A stretch of DNA of 64,000 nt from Cercospora beticola (lineage: Eukaryota > Ascomycota > Dothideomycetes > Mycosphaerellales > Mycosphaerellaceae). The DNA lies in assembly GCF_033473495.1 (NCBI RefSeq), contig NC_088938.1:2728001-2792000 (forward strand), written 5' to 3'. Below the pieces are notes generated by a model. It saw only the letters and a list, made by a program, of their open reading frames with translations, did not search any database and had not been told where the DNA came from. Below, one piece after another: positions 10,990 through 22,300 of this stretch. Position numbers and translations under genes: made by a program. Every line of letters begins with the position of its first letter. Within the stretch, counting starts at the first letter, position 1.

Positions 10990-12954
10990 ATGAGCACGAC
11001 AGCAGATGGCAGCAAAAAGGTGATTTTGCCAGAAGATGGAAAGCGTAATGTCTTGATCACATCGGCTCTGCCATATGTCAACAACGTCCCACACTTGGGC
11101 AACATCATCGGCTCGGTGTTGTCAGCAGACGTCTTCTCGCGCTACAGCAAAGCTCGTGGAGTACCTACACTGTATGTCTGCGGGACGGACGAGTATGGCA
11201 CAGCGACAGAAACCAAAGCCATAGAAGAAGGCGTCACACCTCAACAACTCTGCGACAAATACAACAAACTGCACAAAGAAGTCTACGACTGGTTTGAGAT
11301 CGAGTTCGACCACTTTGGCCGAACACCCACCCAGCAGCAGACCGACATCGCGCAAGACATCTTCCTCAAGCTGCACAAGAATGGCTACTTGGAAGAGCAG
11401 ACCACAAAGCAGCCATACTGCACACAGCACAACTCTTTCCTCGCAGATCGATTTGTCGAAGGAGAGTGCCCATTGTGTGGCTACAACGATGCGCGAGGAG
11501 ATCAATGCGACAAATGTGGGCATTTGCTTGATCCTCTGGACTTGAAGAATCCACGCTGCAAGCTTGATGGCGCAACACCGGAAGTGCGCGAGACGAAGCA
11601 CATGTACCTTCAGCTGGACAAGTTGCAGGACAAGACAGCAGAGTGGAACGCAAAGAGCCAGGTGGAGGGATTGTGGAGCGATAACGGTATCAACATCACA
11701 AACGCCTGGATCAGAGAAGGGCTGAAGCCTCGAGGTATCACGAGAGATCTCAAGTGGGGAACGCCCATCCCATTGCCTGGATACGACGACAAGGTTATGT
11801 ACGTGTGGTTCGACGCCTGTATCGGATATGTCTCCATCACAGCAAACTACACAGAGCACTGGGAGAAGTGGTGGCGGAATCCGGAAAACGTTCAGCTGTA
11901 CCAGTTCATGGGCAAGGACAACGTGCCGTTCCACACCGTCGTCTTTCCATCATCACAGCTGGGAACAGGCGACAAGTGGACCATGCTGAATACTTTGTCA
12001 ACAACCGAGTACCTCAACTACGAACGCGGAAAGTTTAGCAAGTCGAGAAATATCGGTGTCTTCGGCAACAGCGCGAAAGAGACTGGCGTGTCTCCTGACG
12101 TCTGGCGATACTTCCTCCTCCTTCGACGACCCGAGACCTCCGACACCGAATTCGAATGGGATGCTTTCATTGCCGCCAATAACAACGAGCTCGTCGCCAA
12201 CTTTGGCAACTTCGTCAACCGCGTTCTCAAGTTCGTTAACTCAGCGAACTACGACAGCGTCATCCCAGCTTGGCCCAAGGACAGCCTACCCGAAGATGTG
12301 TCAACCGGTCTGAAGAAGCACATCGCCGATACAAATGCGAAGGTGAAACAGTACATTGCCGACATGGACGCCGTGCATCTCAAAGCTGGTCTGATCACTG
12401 CTCGTGAGATCTCATCTCTGGGCAATCTCCTTCTCCAGTCGAACCGACTCGACAACAACCTCTTCACGAACGAGCGCGCGCGATGTGATGCCGTCGTCAA
12501 CATTGCAGTGCAACACATTCATCTCCTCGCTTCTATCATCGCACCCTACATGCCAGGCACAACAAAGAGCATCCTTTCGCAACTGCAAGCGGATTTGCTC
12601 ATCATCCCTGATGACTGGCAAGCGGAGAGCATTCCTGCTGGTCACAAGATCGGCAAGGCAGCACACTTGTTCAAGAACATCAAGCCTGAGCAGGAACAAG
12701 TCTGGAAGGAGATGTTTGGCGGTGATGAGCTGAAGAAGGCAAAGGAAGAGGAAGCGAAGAAGAAGGCGGCGAGGAAAGCTGACAAGGATAAGAAGAAGGC
12801 CAAGAAGGCCGCTGAGAGAGCGGCGGCGCAGGTGGATGGTGCGGGTGAGGGAGTAGAGGCTTCGGCGAAGGATGGCGCGGAGAAGCCTTCCGCGGATGAC
12901 GCGGTGAAGGAGGTGACAGAAGGTGTGAAGCAGGCCACGTTGCAGACATCCTAG
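10990..12954 (+). CDS. MES1: methionyl-tRNA synthetase, cytosolic
   Basis: Single exon, 654 aa. The class I signature HIGH appears as PHLGN (about residues 34-38) and the KMSKS loop as KFSKS (about 347-351). A knuckle with CPLC and CDKC pairs is present between them, as in MetRS. Other family blocks are VCGTDEYGTATE, GKDNVPFHTVVFPSS and FGNFVNRV. It charges tRNA-Met and initiator tRNA with methionine in the cytosol; no mitochondrial targeting sequence is seen at the N-terminus. The C-terminus (about residues 575-654) is a Lys/Ala/Glu-rich tail likely to bind tRNA. It lacks the N-terminal GST-like domain of the 751-aa yeast Mes1. Confidence 0.95.
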   Translation: MSTTADGSKKVILPEDGKRNVLITSALPYVNNVPHLGNIIGSVLSADVFSRYSKARGVPTLYVCGTDEYGTATETKAIEEGVTPQQLCDKYNKLHKEVYDWFEIEFDHFGRTPTQQQTDIAQDIFLKLHKNGYLEEQTTKQPYCTQHNSFLADRFVEGECPLCGYNDARGDQCDKCGHLLDPLDLKNPRCKLDGATPEVRETKHMYLQLDKLQDKTAEWNAKSQVEGLWSDNGINITNAWIREGLKPRGITRDLKWGTPIPLPGYDDKVMYVWFDACIGYVSITANYTEHWEKWWRNPENVQLYQFMGKDNVPFHTVVFPSSQLGTGDKWTMLNTLSTTEYLNYERGKFSKSRNIGVFGNSAKETGVSPDVWRYFLLLRRPETSDTEFEWDAFIAANNNELVANFGNFVNRVLKFVNSANYDSVIPAWPKDSLPEDVSTGLKKHIADTNAKVKQYIADMDAVHLKAGLITAREISSLGNLLLQSNRLDNNLFTNERARCDAVVNIAVQHIHLLASIIAPYMPGTTKSILSQLQADLLIIPDDWQAESIPAGHKIGKAAHLFKNIKPEQEQVWKEMFGGDELKKAKEEEAKKKAARKADKDKKKAKKAAERAAAQVDGAGEGVEASAKDGAEKPSADDAVKEVTEGVKQATLQTS

Positions 12955-13403
12955 TGGGCGGTGTTGAAATACGGCCTTTTGTGTTTTGCATCCAAGAAGT
13001 GGAATACGGGGGCGTTCCGTCGTGTTGGGATTAGCGATGATGGTGGCTATAGGCGTACTCACTTCTGCAGGCGGGATGATACAGAATCCAATGGATTATG
13101 CTACAGTAGCAAGCGGCAGATGGCCGGTGCGACAGCATCGTGCCCTCAAGTGACAGCACCGATCTCAGACTCCTCGACTTTGCCCTTCTCTCTTCCGGTC
13201 TGCTTGGTTTGGTCATCGCGCCTCCTTGGCTCCTTCACGTACAACAACGACAAACTCCTGCGTGTCCCTTTCCTGCCACGGTAAACATCGATCTTGTTAC
13301 CATACGCCGTGCGGCAATGTAGCATTGCCTCAGACGATCGCCAGCAAACTTCGCCACACTCATTTCTGCTCTCTCAAACAATGGACGTCAAACTTCCACC
13401 CAA
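12955..13403. other. intergenic, no gene seen
   Basis: About 450 bp between two converging 3' ends. Nothing recognised. Confidence 0.55.
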
Positions 13404-14578
13404 CTAGTCGTATACACGGCGTTCCACATTGTCATGGTGCGTCACACACCTGTCCGACATCCTGTCCAGCGCCTCCCACAACCTCTCACACTCCCACCGC
13501 GCCTCCTCTCCACCCTTGTCGTGCTCATGAAAGGTACATGGCTGCCACCTGCAGAGCTCTACCCCGTCATCCTGCTCATGCCCTTGAAGTACGCAGTCGT
13601 GATTCGGGGAACAAGCTCTGCAGTCTCGGAACACGATCATGGCGGTCATGCATTCGGCTAGAAATTCTGGTGGGCAGGCGGTAAGAAACTTGATCATGGC
13701 TTCGCGGCGACCTGTGAAGCTTTTGGCTCTTATACATGTGCTGAACCAGCCCCCGAGGAGTCTCCGCAGTGGACATTCGGACCGAAGGTTCTCGACTGCG
13801 TATTGAATGCTCTCGGGGCGCCCAGGGAAGTGTTTCAGCTCTACCAGCTTGTACTGGATTATGTTCATGACCTGGTTGCGAAGAGCCACAGTGTCGTATC
13901 GATCAGCAAAGACGTAAATTTCGAAGAGAGAGAGCGGTATGACCATGTGATTGGATCTCTTGGGTCTCGGACTGGGGGATCTTGCGGAGCAGTTGTGTAG
14001 CTCGCAGCAGCATTTAAGCTCTCACAGCCTTGAGTTTCCGTGTCTGGGATCTCTGTGATATCTTCGCCTTTGCTTCGCTTCGTTGCGGGCTCGTCCTCAG
14101 GGGCTTCTATGGGCTCATCAGTCGATGAAGATTTAACAATGTGGGAAGCGGATGTCTGACCTGTGGCAGGACGCTTAGTGCCAGGGGCTGCGATGTATCC
14201 GTAATCAGAGGCAATCGCCGGAATGCCACCCATCTCATCTGCATACACGAGGCCCGTGTGTAGCCAGGTAATGAAGAGTTTCATCATAGCGTGAGTGACG
14301 TCTGCGTCTTCAGCAAGGTCGAGCACTCGCGTCTGCGTCTCCTTCATCTCGTTCAAGAACGCTGCTTCGAAGTATTCGGATTTGGCACAGATGAGAGCTC
14401 GTGGAACTCTGAAATCCTTCTTATAGCCCTCATTCAAAACATTGATGGTGACCTCTGGCGACTCGAGGCGGTTGGGTACGACGATCGCTGGTGCTCGGAA
14501 GTGCAGAGACATGTTGACTGCGTCCTTCCGTGACGGCGGCGTTGTGGCCTTGGGCGACGATGGCAGTGGCGAGGACAT
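13404..14578 (-). pseudogene. BTB/POZ-domain protein broken by a frameshift at an (AG)5 run
   Basis: The frame from the ATG at 14578 encodes the typical fungal BTB start: VTINVLNEGYKKDFRVPRALICAKSEYFEAAF, in parts, with the core of the fold at about residues 40-105. A linker rich in Ser/Glu/Lys follows. At 13925..13934 (plus strand AGAGAGAGAG) the conserved continuation LSLFEIYVFADRYDTVALRNQ is found in another frame and runs to the stop at 13404. Removing one CT dinucleotide (minus strand) would give 390 aa. The second half is clearly family-like, so this is one gene, not two. Microsatellite slippage, strain-specific inactivation or a sequencing error are all possible. BTB proteins usually act as Cul3 adaptors or scaffolds. 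Confidence 0.72.
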
Positions 14579-15780
14579 CTTTACGAATATTCCGCTGCTG
14601 ATCTTCGAAGGCCAGGGAAAGGAAGCAGGTACAAGACAGGACAGCAAATGTGTGGCTCGAGGAGTCAGTGAACAGACCGCGTGCCTTCACTAGTCGTACC
14701 GGCGGAAGTGAATGAGGCGTGCCAAGTTCGATCCATGTGGCACGGGATGGCTCGAGAGGTCTCTTAGTGGGAATATCGACTTGTCTCGGAGTACGTCAAT
14801 TGTGTAGCTAGGTGGCTTGTGGACCGACATTCATGATAGATTTGAGTTTTAGCGTTGCGAAACACTGGGGCAATAGATTCAATTGCTTCAATGGGTACCG
14901 GCAAGGAGACATCGTCCAGATTGGAGTTCGTGAGATCGTCATCATTCCATAGGGCCGTGCCAGTGACGACGGGGATTTTGCAAGCCGGTCATGATGACTT
15001 CGCGGATCATGGAAGGACGGTAGGAAGTGAACTGTACATATGACAGTGTACATGTCGACGAGTCCATGGCAGACCAAGAGAGTAGCTTCGCGAAAGCGGT
15101 AGACGTTGCAGCTTCCTTGTCAGAATTTCTTGCAGCTTCTGGATACATCTGAGGCTCTCGTTTGTTGATAGGCCTGAGCATTCAGACTCTTTTGACTGCA
15201 GCAGGTGATCTCGAATGCCAGTAGTCTCCGATTTTGGGCGTCCCTGAGATGAGGCCGAGGGGCTCTCGTAGTAACAGCTAGCGTGACACGACGCGTATAT
15301 GCATTCAATTCATCGTTTCAGATCGTCCAAGCGCGATGATGCATTGTCAGCTGATAATGTGGTGTTGAGACAGAGGGGAAAGGCGCAGGGGAGAACACAA
15401 CTGATCTTGAAACTCGGAAACATCGAAGGACAACACTTTACTTCATACTGCGAGAGGTGTTAGGTTTGTTGAAAGGATCACAGAGATCTCTCTAGAACCT
15501 TCCTCAGTTGTTGCCTGGTCTAGGCACACAAGCATATTCAGGTGAAAACCCCACATTTTTCAGCGCGCCAACAAACTTTGCTAAGTGAACGGCGACGCGT
15601 TGGCATCGAGTCTTCGCCTGCACGCCCGCAATAAATTCCGACGCAGAGTCCACTTGCTCTTCTTTCTTTCAACATCCCACACATATCGACTACGACTGAG
15701 AGGCATCCTCGAGCAACATCGCTTCCGATAACGACCTTTGTTGCCCTTCCAGCCGCAAAGCTTCTGCTGCTTTGTGCGTG
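14579..15780. other. intergenic, no gene seen
   Basis: 1.2 kb between divergent starts. Only short, unconvincing open frames. Confidence 0.55.
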
Positions 15781-16695
15781 ATGCCTTCCGCCGTACTCAA
15801 CGCCTCCTGGGCCAACATTGCCGCCAACAATGCGCGTCGCATTGAGGCGTTCAAGCCCAGACTCGACATGCCGTACACCAACGGCGCATTCCACAGACAA
15901 ATCGATGAACAGAAAGCTAAGGGAGACACTGAGAGAACACAAAAATGGCCAACTCACTATCTCAGTGCCGAAGAGGCCATTTACCTGGACGTGGAGGAGT
16001 CCGAACTTCAAAAGAGAAAACATTCCATGCACATGGACCGAGATCCTGGTGCTTTCATCCGTTGGTACATCTACACCATGGGGTCGATTGAGCTTTGGCA
16101 CACTTGGCCATCGGTCTCGCCATTCTTCAGCAAGCTCAATCTCCCCAAGTACAAGCAACAATTCGTTGAGATTGAAGCCAAAGCAAGAAGAGGCGCGATC
16201 AAATTCATCTTCAGCTTTCTCTTGCGTACCATCGCGCGGACTGGCGGCATGGATGAGTGGAGCTCTTCTCGATTTGAAGATTGTTACCGCGTTTTCTCGG
16301 CAAGTTTCGACGAGAACCCCTACTATTTTGCTTGTGGAATGCACGAAGAGGAACGGAAGAGTGTGGACTTTGCAAGCATGTACGGTCTTCGACCGGAGGA
16401 CAAGAAGGATGAGCTCGCGCCGTACCGCAAGCTCAACAAGATCAAGTTCGTCCGTCTTGCTGAGGCCGCATTCGTGCATTGTTTCAAGCATTGCGACGGC
16501 CTACTGCTTTGGGCGGTGCACGAAGCATGGAAGAGTGTCGCGACAGATTCTGCTATCGTTGAACTGGGGCTGGCAGCTGAGCCAGAGAAGATTCCTGCTA
16601 CGCTGTTCGGCCAACCTCGCCCGCACAAGCGCCAGCGAACGACGTACTACCAGGGCTCTCGGCCACTCAGAGAGATCGAACTGGGAGGAGTTTGA
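15781..16695 (+). CDS. hypothetical protein, 304 aa
   Basis: Single exon from the ATG MPSAVLNASW to the stop after EIELGGV. The composition looks like a real soluble protein: mixed alpha/beta, with aromatic patches such as FIRWYIYTMGSIELWHTWPS and repeated Cys/His in FVHCFKHCDGLLLW. There is no signal peptide, membrane helix or motif that I recognise. The C-terminus is basic (RPHKRQRTTYY) and could be a nuclear localisation signal. An upstream in-frame TTG at 15772 is less likely as start. Function unknown. Confidence 0.7.
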   Translation: MPSAVLNASWANIAANNARRIEAFKPRLDMPYTNGAFHRQIDEQKAKGDTERTQKWPTHYLSAEEAIYLDVEESELQKRKHSMHMDRDPGAFIRWYIYTMGSIELWHTWPSVSPFFSKLNLPKYKQQFVEIEAKARRGAIKFIFSFLLRTIARTGGMDEWSSSRFEDCYRVFSASFDENPYYFACGMHEEERKSVDFASMYGLRPEDKKDELAPYRKLNKIKFVRLAEAAFVHCFKHCDGLLLWAVHEAWKSVATDSAIVELGLAAEPEKIPATLFGQPRPHKRQRTTYYQGSRPLREIELGGV

Positions 16696-17681
16696 AGGCA
16701 GCGCCCCCATCATGGCTGTCGCGAATTGGACCGAGCAGTTCCCAAGCGCCGCAGGTAGCCTAGATCAAGATGGCAATGAAATCAAAGCCATGAGGACTGT
16801 GAATCGGTCGATTCATGAGACGCCGATAGGTTGTCCTTCAGTCAAGGCCTTGCATCATTGCCTAAATACACAGTTGAGCATGAGGCTCGCCTGTTTGTAC
16901 TGCTCCGGCTCGCTTTCTCTTTCACTGTCGGTAACTTCTTTCCGTACACCATGGAACAGAGATATAGCTTTGAGCAAATGCCATTAGGAGAGAGCGATCC
17001 GAGGCGCAAGCGTTTCAGTGAACACGAACGTAGAATGCAAATGACATCTTCGAGCAAAATGACTTGCGGAGTAACGAGTGAAATAGGTTAGTTTGGATAT
17101 ATTGTATCAAGAAACGAACGTCTTTGACCCTGTCCAGCTCCTTGTCTTCCTTTGGAGGCAATGACAGAACTTCGGCGTTGCTCACAACCGGCTGCAGTTG
17201 TTCTCTTAATTCGCTGACTGATTTCCTGTTGATCCCGTGTGAGCCTCTCAATCACGGCAACAGGACATTTGAGCGACATCTTTCGACGCAAGGCAATCGT
17301 TTCTGAGAAGATGAGTGTTCGGCTTCTCACAAGTCGTCTTGTCGAGTGTCAGGAGGCGATGTGCTCGGTTGCGAGCTTACCTCTGGTAGTATTGCTTATA
17401 GACCTGGCTGGCACCAATTTGCGCATTCGCTCCTCTGCTACTGTTTTGGGCGGCGTCGCTGAAACTCTTGGGTCCAAGGTGAGAACGTGGTCTCTCAAAG
17501 CCGGATGCCTCTGGAATGTTCGGGGCGTTTTACTGGTTGAGTGGGCTCTGATTGTTGTTTGGGCGATTGTCGACTGGTGACTGGAAGCGTTGTGGCCCTG
17601 AAGGTTTGCTGAGTCCTGTATATAAATTGCCACTGCTACTGCTATCAAGCAGCAACATCGACGTGTGCAGCACTTTCGAAG
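16696..17681. other. intergenic, no firm gene
   Basis: Nearly 1 kb. An 86-codon plus-strand frame at 16831..17091 starts with ATG but has no supporting feature, so I do not call it. Confidence 0.5.
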
Positions 17682-18298
17682 ATGGCACCAAAGAACGACA
17701 CTGCATCGATGCCGAGTACAAAACCAGACCAGGTGGACACAGGAGTCAGCAATGTCGACGACCTTCAGCCCGTAGACAGCGAGCTCATCGGGGAAGAAAA
17801 GATGCTCCGCGAGCAAACAAAGAAGCTCATCGAGGAAGGGGAGAAGCTTGCCGCGAAGAGAGATCTGCTCAGAGAGGCCATGGCCCGACTCTGGGCTTCG
17901 CGCATGCGCCTTCCGGAGGATCGTGCTCCAACCGAAGAAGAGACCGCAGCCAGTGACAGTAAGTTACTGCCGGCGCCGTGACTGATATGCGACTCGACTT
18001 GCTAATCCGTGCATAGTTCTGTTCGATTCGGTTGAGACCCTGTTCAAGGAAGCTGGAGAGGAAGAGCATTTCAATCACCTTCGTGAGCTCGCTGGCCATT
18101 TCGAAAATATGACGGCTGAGGAGCTGGCCGAATGTAACAAGCAGGTGGAGAAGCTTGGTCAGTTGGACGACGACGCGAAGTATGGACATCAAATTCACGT
18201 GCCAGCCGCAGAGCCCTGAGCTAACATATCGCAGGATTGAGGCTCTTCGGGACCTTCTAAAGACACCTGCACAGAACAAGGACGAGCGTATGGTTTGA
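17682..18298 (+). CDS. small acidic coiled-coil protein, unknown function
   Basis: Three exons: 17682..17958, 18017..18179, 18235..18298 (167 aa). Both introns (58 and 55 bp) have GT-AG ends and restore frame exactly. The N-terminal 35 residues are disordered. Then comes a strong heptad helix (IGEEKMLREQTKKLIEEGEK, and LLREAMARLW after it) and a second helical part (FNHLRELAGHFENMTAEELA, then NKQVEKLGQL) ending at ALRDLLKTPAQNKDERMV. There is no signal or membrane segment. The gene is the last convincing one before a 14-kb stretch without genes. Confidence 0.7.
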
Positions 18299-19158
18299 GC
18301 GGAATTGGGACTGAAACGGCCGGAATCTTCGAGGACATGGGAGATATTTCGCTGGTGCTTTGTGCTCTACACAGTATTGGCCCCATATCTTGTGATTTCA
18401 GTGTTAGAAAGAAGGAGGCAGATGGCAAGTGCGGTAATAAAACACCTCGAGCTTTGAGCTGAGGTCACTGTAGAGTAGCTTTGCCAAGTATCTGACTCAG
18501 CATGTACCAGGACACGCTGTCTTCCACTTCCAACGTACAGTCTTTTCCACGAGAACCTCCCATCTGGTCTCATCAATCACACGCCATCTTTTTCCGAGCC
18601 GGCCGTGCATGTGACTGAGTTCCATGTTGGCTTCAGTGTGGCTCGTAGACGTGCGATCACTGCACATTGCATAGCAACACGACTGCGAGCATGTTCGGGC
18701 GCGTTCACAACACGTGGAGGAGGCATGAGGGACACCTTGTATGAGACGGGGTCCCAACCGAGGAATGGCAGAAATGGTGATCGGGTTGCAAGAGCAAGGC
18801 AAAGGCAAGGGCTGCGTGTACGGGGCTTTGACCCGCCGATAGGGTCTGCAAGAGACATGGATGCTTTGAACAAAGGCACTGAGAAGTGCTTGAGATACAG
18901 GCGTAATAGAAGAAACTCTACTCCGTCATACCGCGGGATGTCAAGCTCAAAGATAGTCGGTCCTAGCGACTGGCAATGGACAGCCGATTCGATTATCGCA
19001 TGGTGCCCATCAGATTCGAATCATGTGCGTGCATGACCTGCCACCATCTTGTAGCACCCCACCCACCGGAGATCTTCTGTTGTACTCATTCGGCCCCACT
19101 ACCGTAACCCGCCAGAGACTTCAAGCTCCTGCATCAGATGTCCCGCCCAGCCGCCACT

Positions 19159-19330
19159 ATGCAAAGAAGAGACCTGGCTCCTTGTACGAGGCAGATATTC
19201 AGCTCTTCACGCAAAGAAGAGGTCCACCACCCAATGCAAAGAAGAGGTCCAACTTCAAATGCAAGAAAGAGGTCCAACTCTCAATGCAAAGAAGGAACTG
19301 AGCCTCCAAGCCATGCAAAGCGGAGGCCCA
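19159..19330 (+). repeat. 25-bp tandem repeat array (degenerate)
   Basis: The unit ATGCAAAGAAGAGGTCCA plus about 7 variable bases starts at 19159, 19209, 19234, 19259, 19284 and 19313. The spacing is 50, 25, 25, 25 and 29 bp, so one copy between the first two has decayed. Period 25 is not a multiple of three, so it is not a coding repeat in one frame. Confidence 0.8.
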
Positions 19331-22300
19331 ACACCAGGGTCACGACAAGGCAAACCACTTGCGCTCGCTGCGACCTTGATAAATACCGTTCTCATCGTCA
19401 GCTGCTAGACACCAATCGGGAAAGGGGGCGTCGAGTCCCGCCACTTGTCTTCTCTTTCCCATTCCATCCTCTCGGTGGCAGCTGGCCAAGTGCTCGTTGT
19501 CCATGCTGTGTGCTGTGGCCTACCTCCACAGCTCGCTTCTTGAGCCGCCCGCGAAGCGTACGTATTATTATGGTGCGGCAACAACGCCTGTAGAGGTGGG
19601 TGTACACCAAGGACACCACTATCGGCAGCTGTTACATCTCGCAATTGCGTTCCGATGCTCTTGTGATGCTTGTTGATCAGACCACGTTATCCGTTCAGCG
19701 AATACCATGGGAGTGGGTTCTGCTGAGGTGCGGCGAGCCTCGCTTGACGCGGTTCCAGTCTAGCGAGCGGCGATCGTGCGATGAGGGCAAGCTGTAATGC
19801 GAGCGAAACATCGCTTCAGATGTGAAGCTGTGTGTCCACAATCATGTGAAAGATGGCGCACTTCAAAGCTCCTTGGGAAGATGGCGAAGGATTGAAGGAT
19901 TGTGAAAGACCGTGAAGTCCCGTCGCGAACCATCATGTCCATACATCGCCAGCAAGTGGGGGGAAACAGTCCGATGGCGCAGGAATGCTTCCACGCTGGG
20001 CGAGCGATTCGAGCTCGCTTCGTCTTCGTCGTCGTCGTACGGCGACCGAGTGGGAGCCGCGATTGGAGCTGCTGGAGTGATGCATCGACTGTGAAGATCG
20101 TCAGCGGCAGAATGCGCGCAACCACTGCAGCGCTTATCCATCACCCCATCTGAAGCGCATTGAGGTCGAGAGTCTCGATTCTACTCTGACGGCCAATGGC
20201 TCTTCGAGGGGAAGAGGATGTGTGGTTGGCATCGCGCAACATGATGACTGTCCGACCCGGCCACTGCGCGTGGGCTCTTCTGTTCTGTCCTCGCTCGGTG
20301 AGTCCGAAAGAGGGTTGAAGACTCCCAGTGCAGCTCCGGCGGCCTGATTATCCCGCGCGGTCGGAAGATGCGCCAGCCGCGAGTCAGCGTCATTTCAGAA
20401 TCATGTGAGTGCCGCGGTGATGCTCACAAGTCCGTGATGTAGGCGGCCGGCGCGGTCCACCAGAAGCGCCACACTGATGGAATGATGTTGCCCGTTCGCT
20501 CACCTGCTTCGCGTGGTTGAACCGCGATGTTGCGCTGCGGCTGTCTGATGATGCGCAGCCGGGATTCGGATAATTGGTCATGCGTGCGAAGTTGAAGGAC
20601 GTGTGTTCGCCCCCCAGGACCAATACAAACCTCTTTCCCACTTCGTGTCACAGTGAACACAATCAGAACTCATGAGGACGCCGCAGTGGTCCATCGATCT
20701 AGCCATAAGGGCGATTTACGCGTTCGCGTTGTTTCGCAGCTGATTGGGCTTGCCGAGGGCACTCCAGAAAGGATTGACAACCATGAAGGCCCTCCGTTGC
20801 CCGCTTTGTATTCCGTTGTAGAGATTTCGCACTGGCCCGGCACTACTCAGGATCTTGCCACTGCGCTTGAGGATCTCCGTAGCTAGCGCGGTCGTGTGTG
20901 CCATCGTCGCCTGACAAGAGCAGCAAGGATGTGGCTGGGCTGGGACTGAATCATATGCCGCTGGCTGTTTCGGCTTCAATTGAGAGCACTGTGGACATTG
21001 CACAGATTCGAAGAACTTCGTCTCCGCCATATGACGGGGGAGCGGCCGCCAGTGTCCCTTCGAGCTTCCTCGAAGATGCGCGGCTCCTGGTCTTGGGCTC
21101 TGCGGGCACATTGCTCTGTGACATCGCTGTCTCGGACGGTATTGTTGTCCGCTGCTTGTTTCTCTCCCCCCACAGACCGGTCGCCCATGTACCAGATCTT
21201 GTTGCATCCCTTCTCAGCCCCGAGTGCAACGGTCTGGTCCATTTGTTGATCTGACCACGCTCATGGACCTACCCATGGGTGCATGATCAACGGCTTGCTC
21301 GTTACGGCAAGAGGCCTCGTCGCGACAGCTCCGCTGTCCGGCTGGTTCGGCCGCGTTCTAAGTCTCGCAAATGTGCAAAATTCATCCCTGTACCCACCAC
21401 AGCCCTGCAACTCCTGCAACTCGATCTGCTGCATCTGCTGGACATATACGCGATCATCGCACTTTTTAAGACCCTGTTAGCTGGCTGGTTGTGGTACTCT
21501 GTGCCTCATGAACGAGAACCGGCCAACACTGAAGCCGCGCCTGCCCGCAAACCTCAAGCTCGTCTGGCTGCGCAAAAGGCTGTCAGTGGAATTCAGGTTA
21601 CGCAACCTTCCACGGAAGCTGTCATGGCCATTTTCAGCGGCCTCAAGGTCGCATGATCTCTCTGCACTGTGTTGTCGTTGTGCCGTTGGTGCTGAGGACA
21701 AATCGCGCCCGAGTTCACCGCCGCAGTAGGGGGCAAAGCTTTCTACCTCGCGTAACCTGTCACAGCAGCATCACTGCATTTAGGACTGCCAAACTCCATA
21801 CGGAGCCTCTGACGGTTCTCTTCACGGAGCTCCAAATTACTCGAAGTTGATGCGGCGTCTCGTTGTGTTGTCGCAGCCGTGCCGGGCAAGAGCTGCTGCT
21901 TCCAGCTGCACCCTCCTCCGCCGCCAAAGATCACAAAGCTTCGCAAAAATGCAAAATTCATTTGCATTCGCAACATCGTCGCTCGACACGCAAAAGTGAT
22001 TTGTTCGAGATGCTGTGATCATGCTCTTTCCAACGACATCAAAAATGTGTATGTCCAGGGACATGCTGGCCATGCAAAAGCAAAAGAGAAGAGCTCGGTT
22101 GCCTCAATTGCTTGAGCAACCAGTAGCTTTGAACGCATTGCGTTCGTAATGATGCATGCCCAAATCGCCCACCTTGCCAACACCATTCCAGATCCCCCAT
22201 TTTCCGCCGCCGCCGTGTTTCGAACACAAGAGTCAAGGGAATGAGGCACTCACCTGATAGTTGTTTTTTTGGCGATGATGTGGTGCTTTGGCGAATGGGT

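Noticed and set aside
13865..14578. BTB gene as two separate genes
   Set aside because: The downstream part starts inside a conserved block of the same family, so a frameshift in one gene is the better explanation.
15818..16987. 389-codon plus-strand frame overlapping the 304-aa hypothetical gene
   Set aside because: Ser/Arg/Thr-rich shadow frame; the overlapping 15781..16695 frame has normal composition.
19005..19030. Possible tRNA T-arm (GATTCGAATC)
   Set aside because: No matching acceptor, D- or anticodon arms around it. No tRNA or rRNA gene was found in the window.
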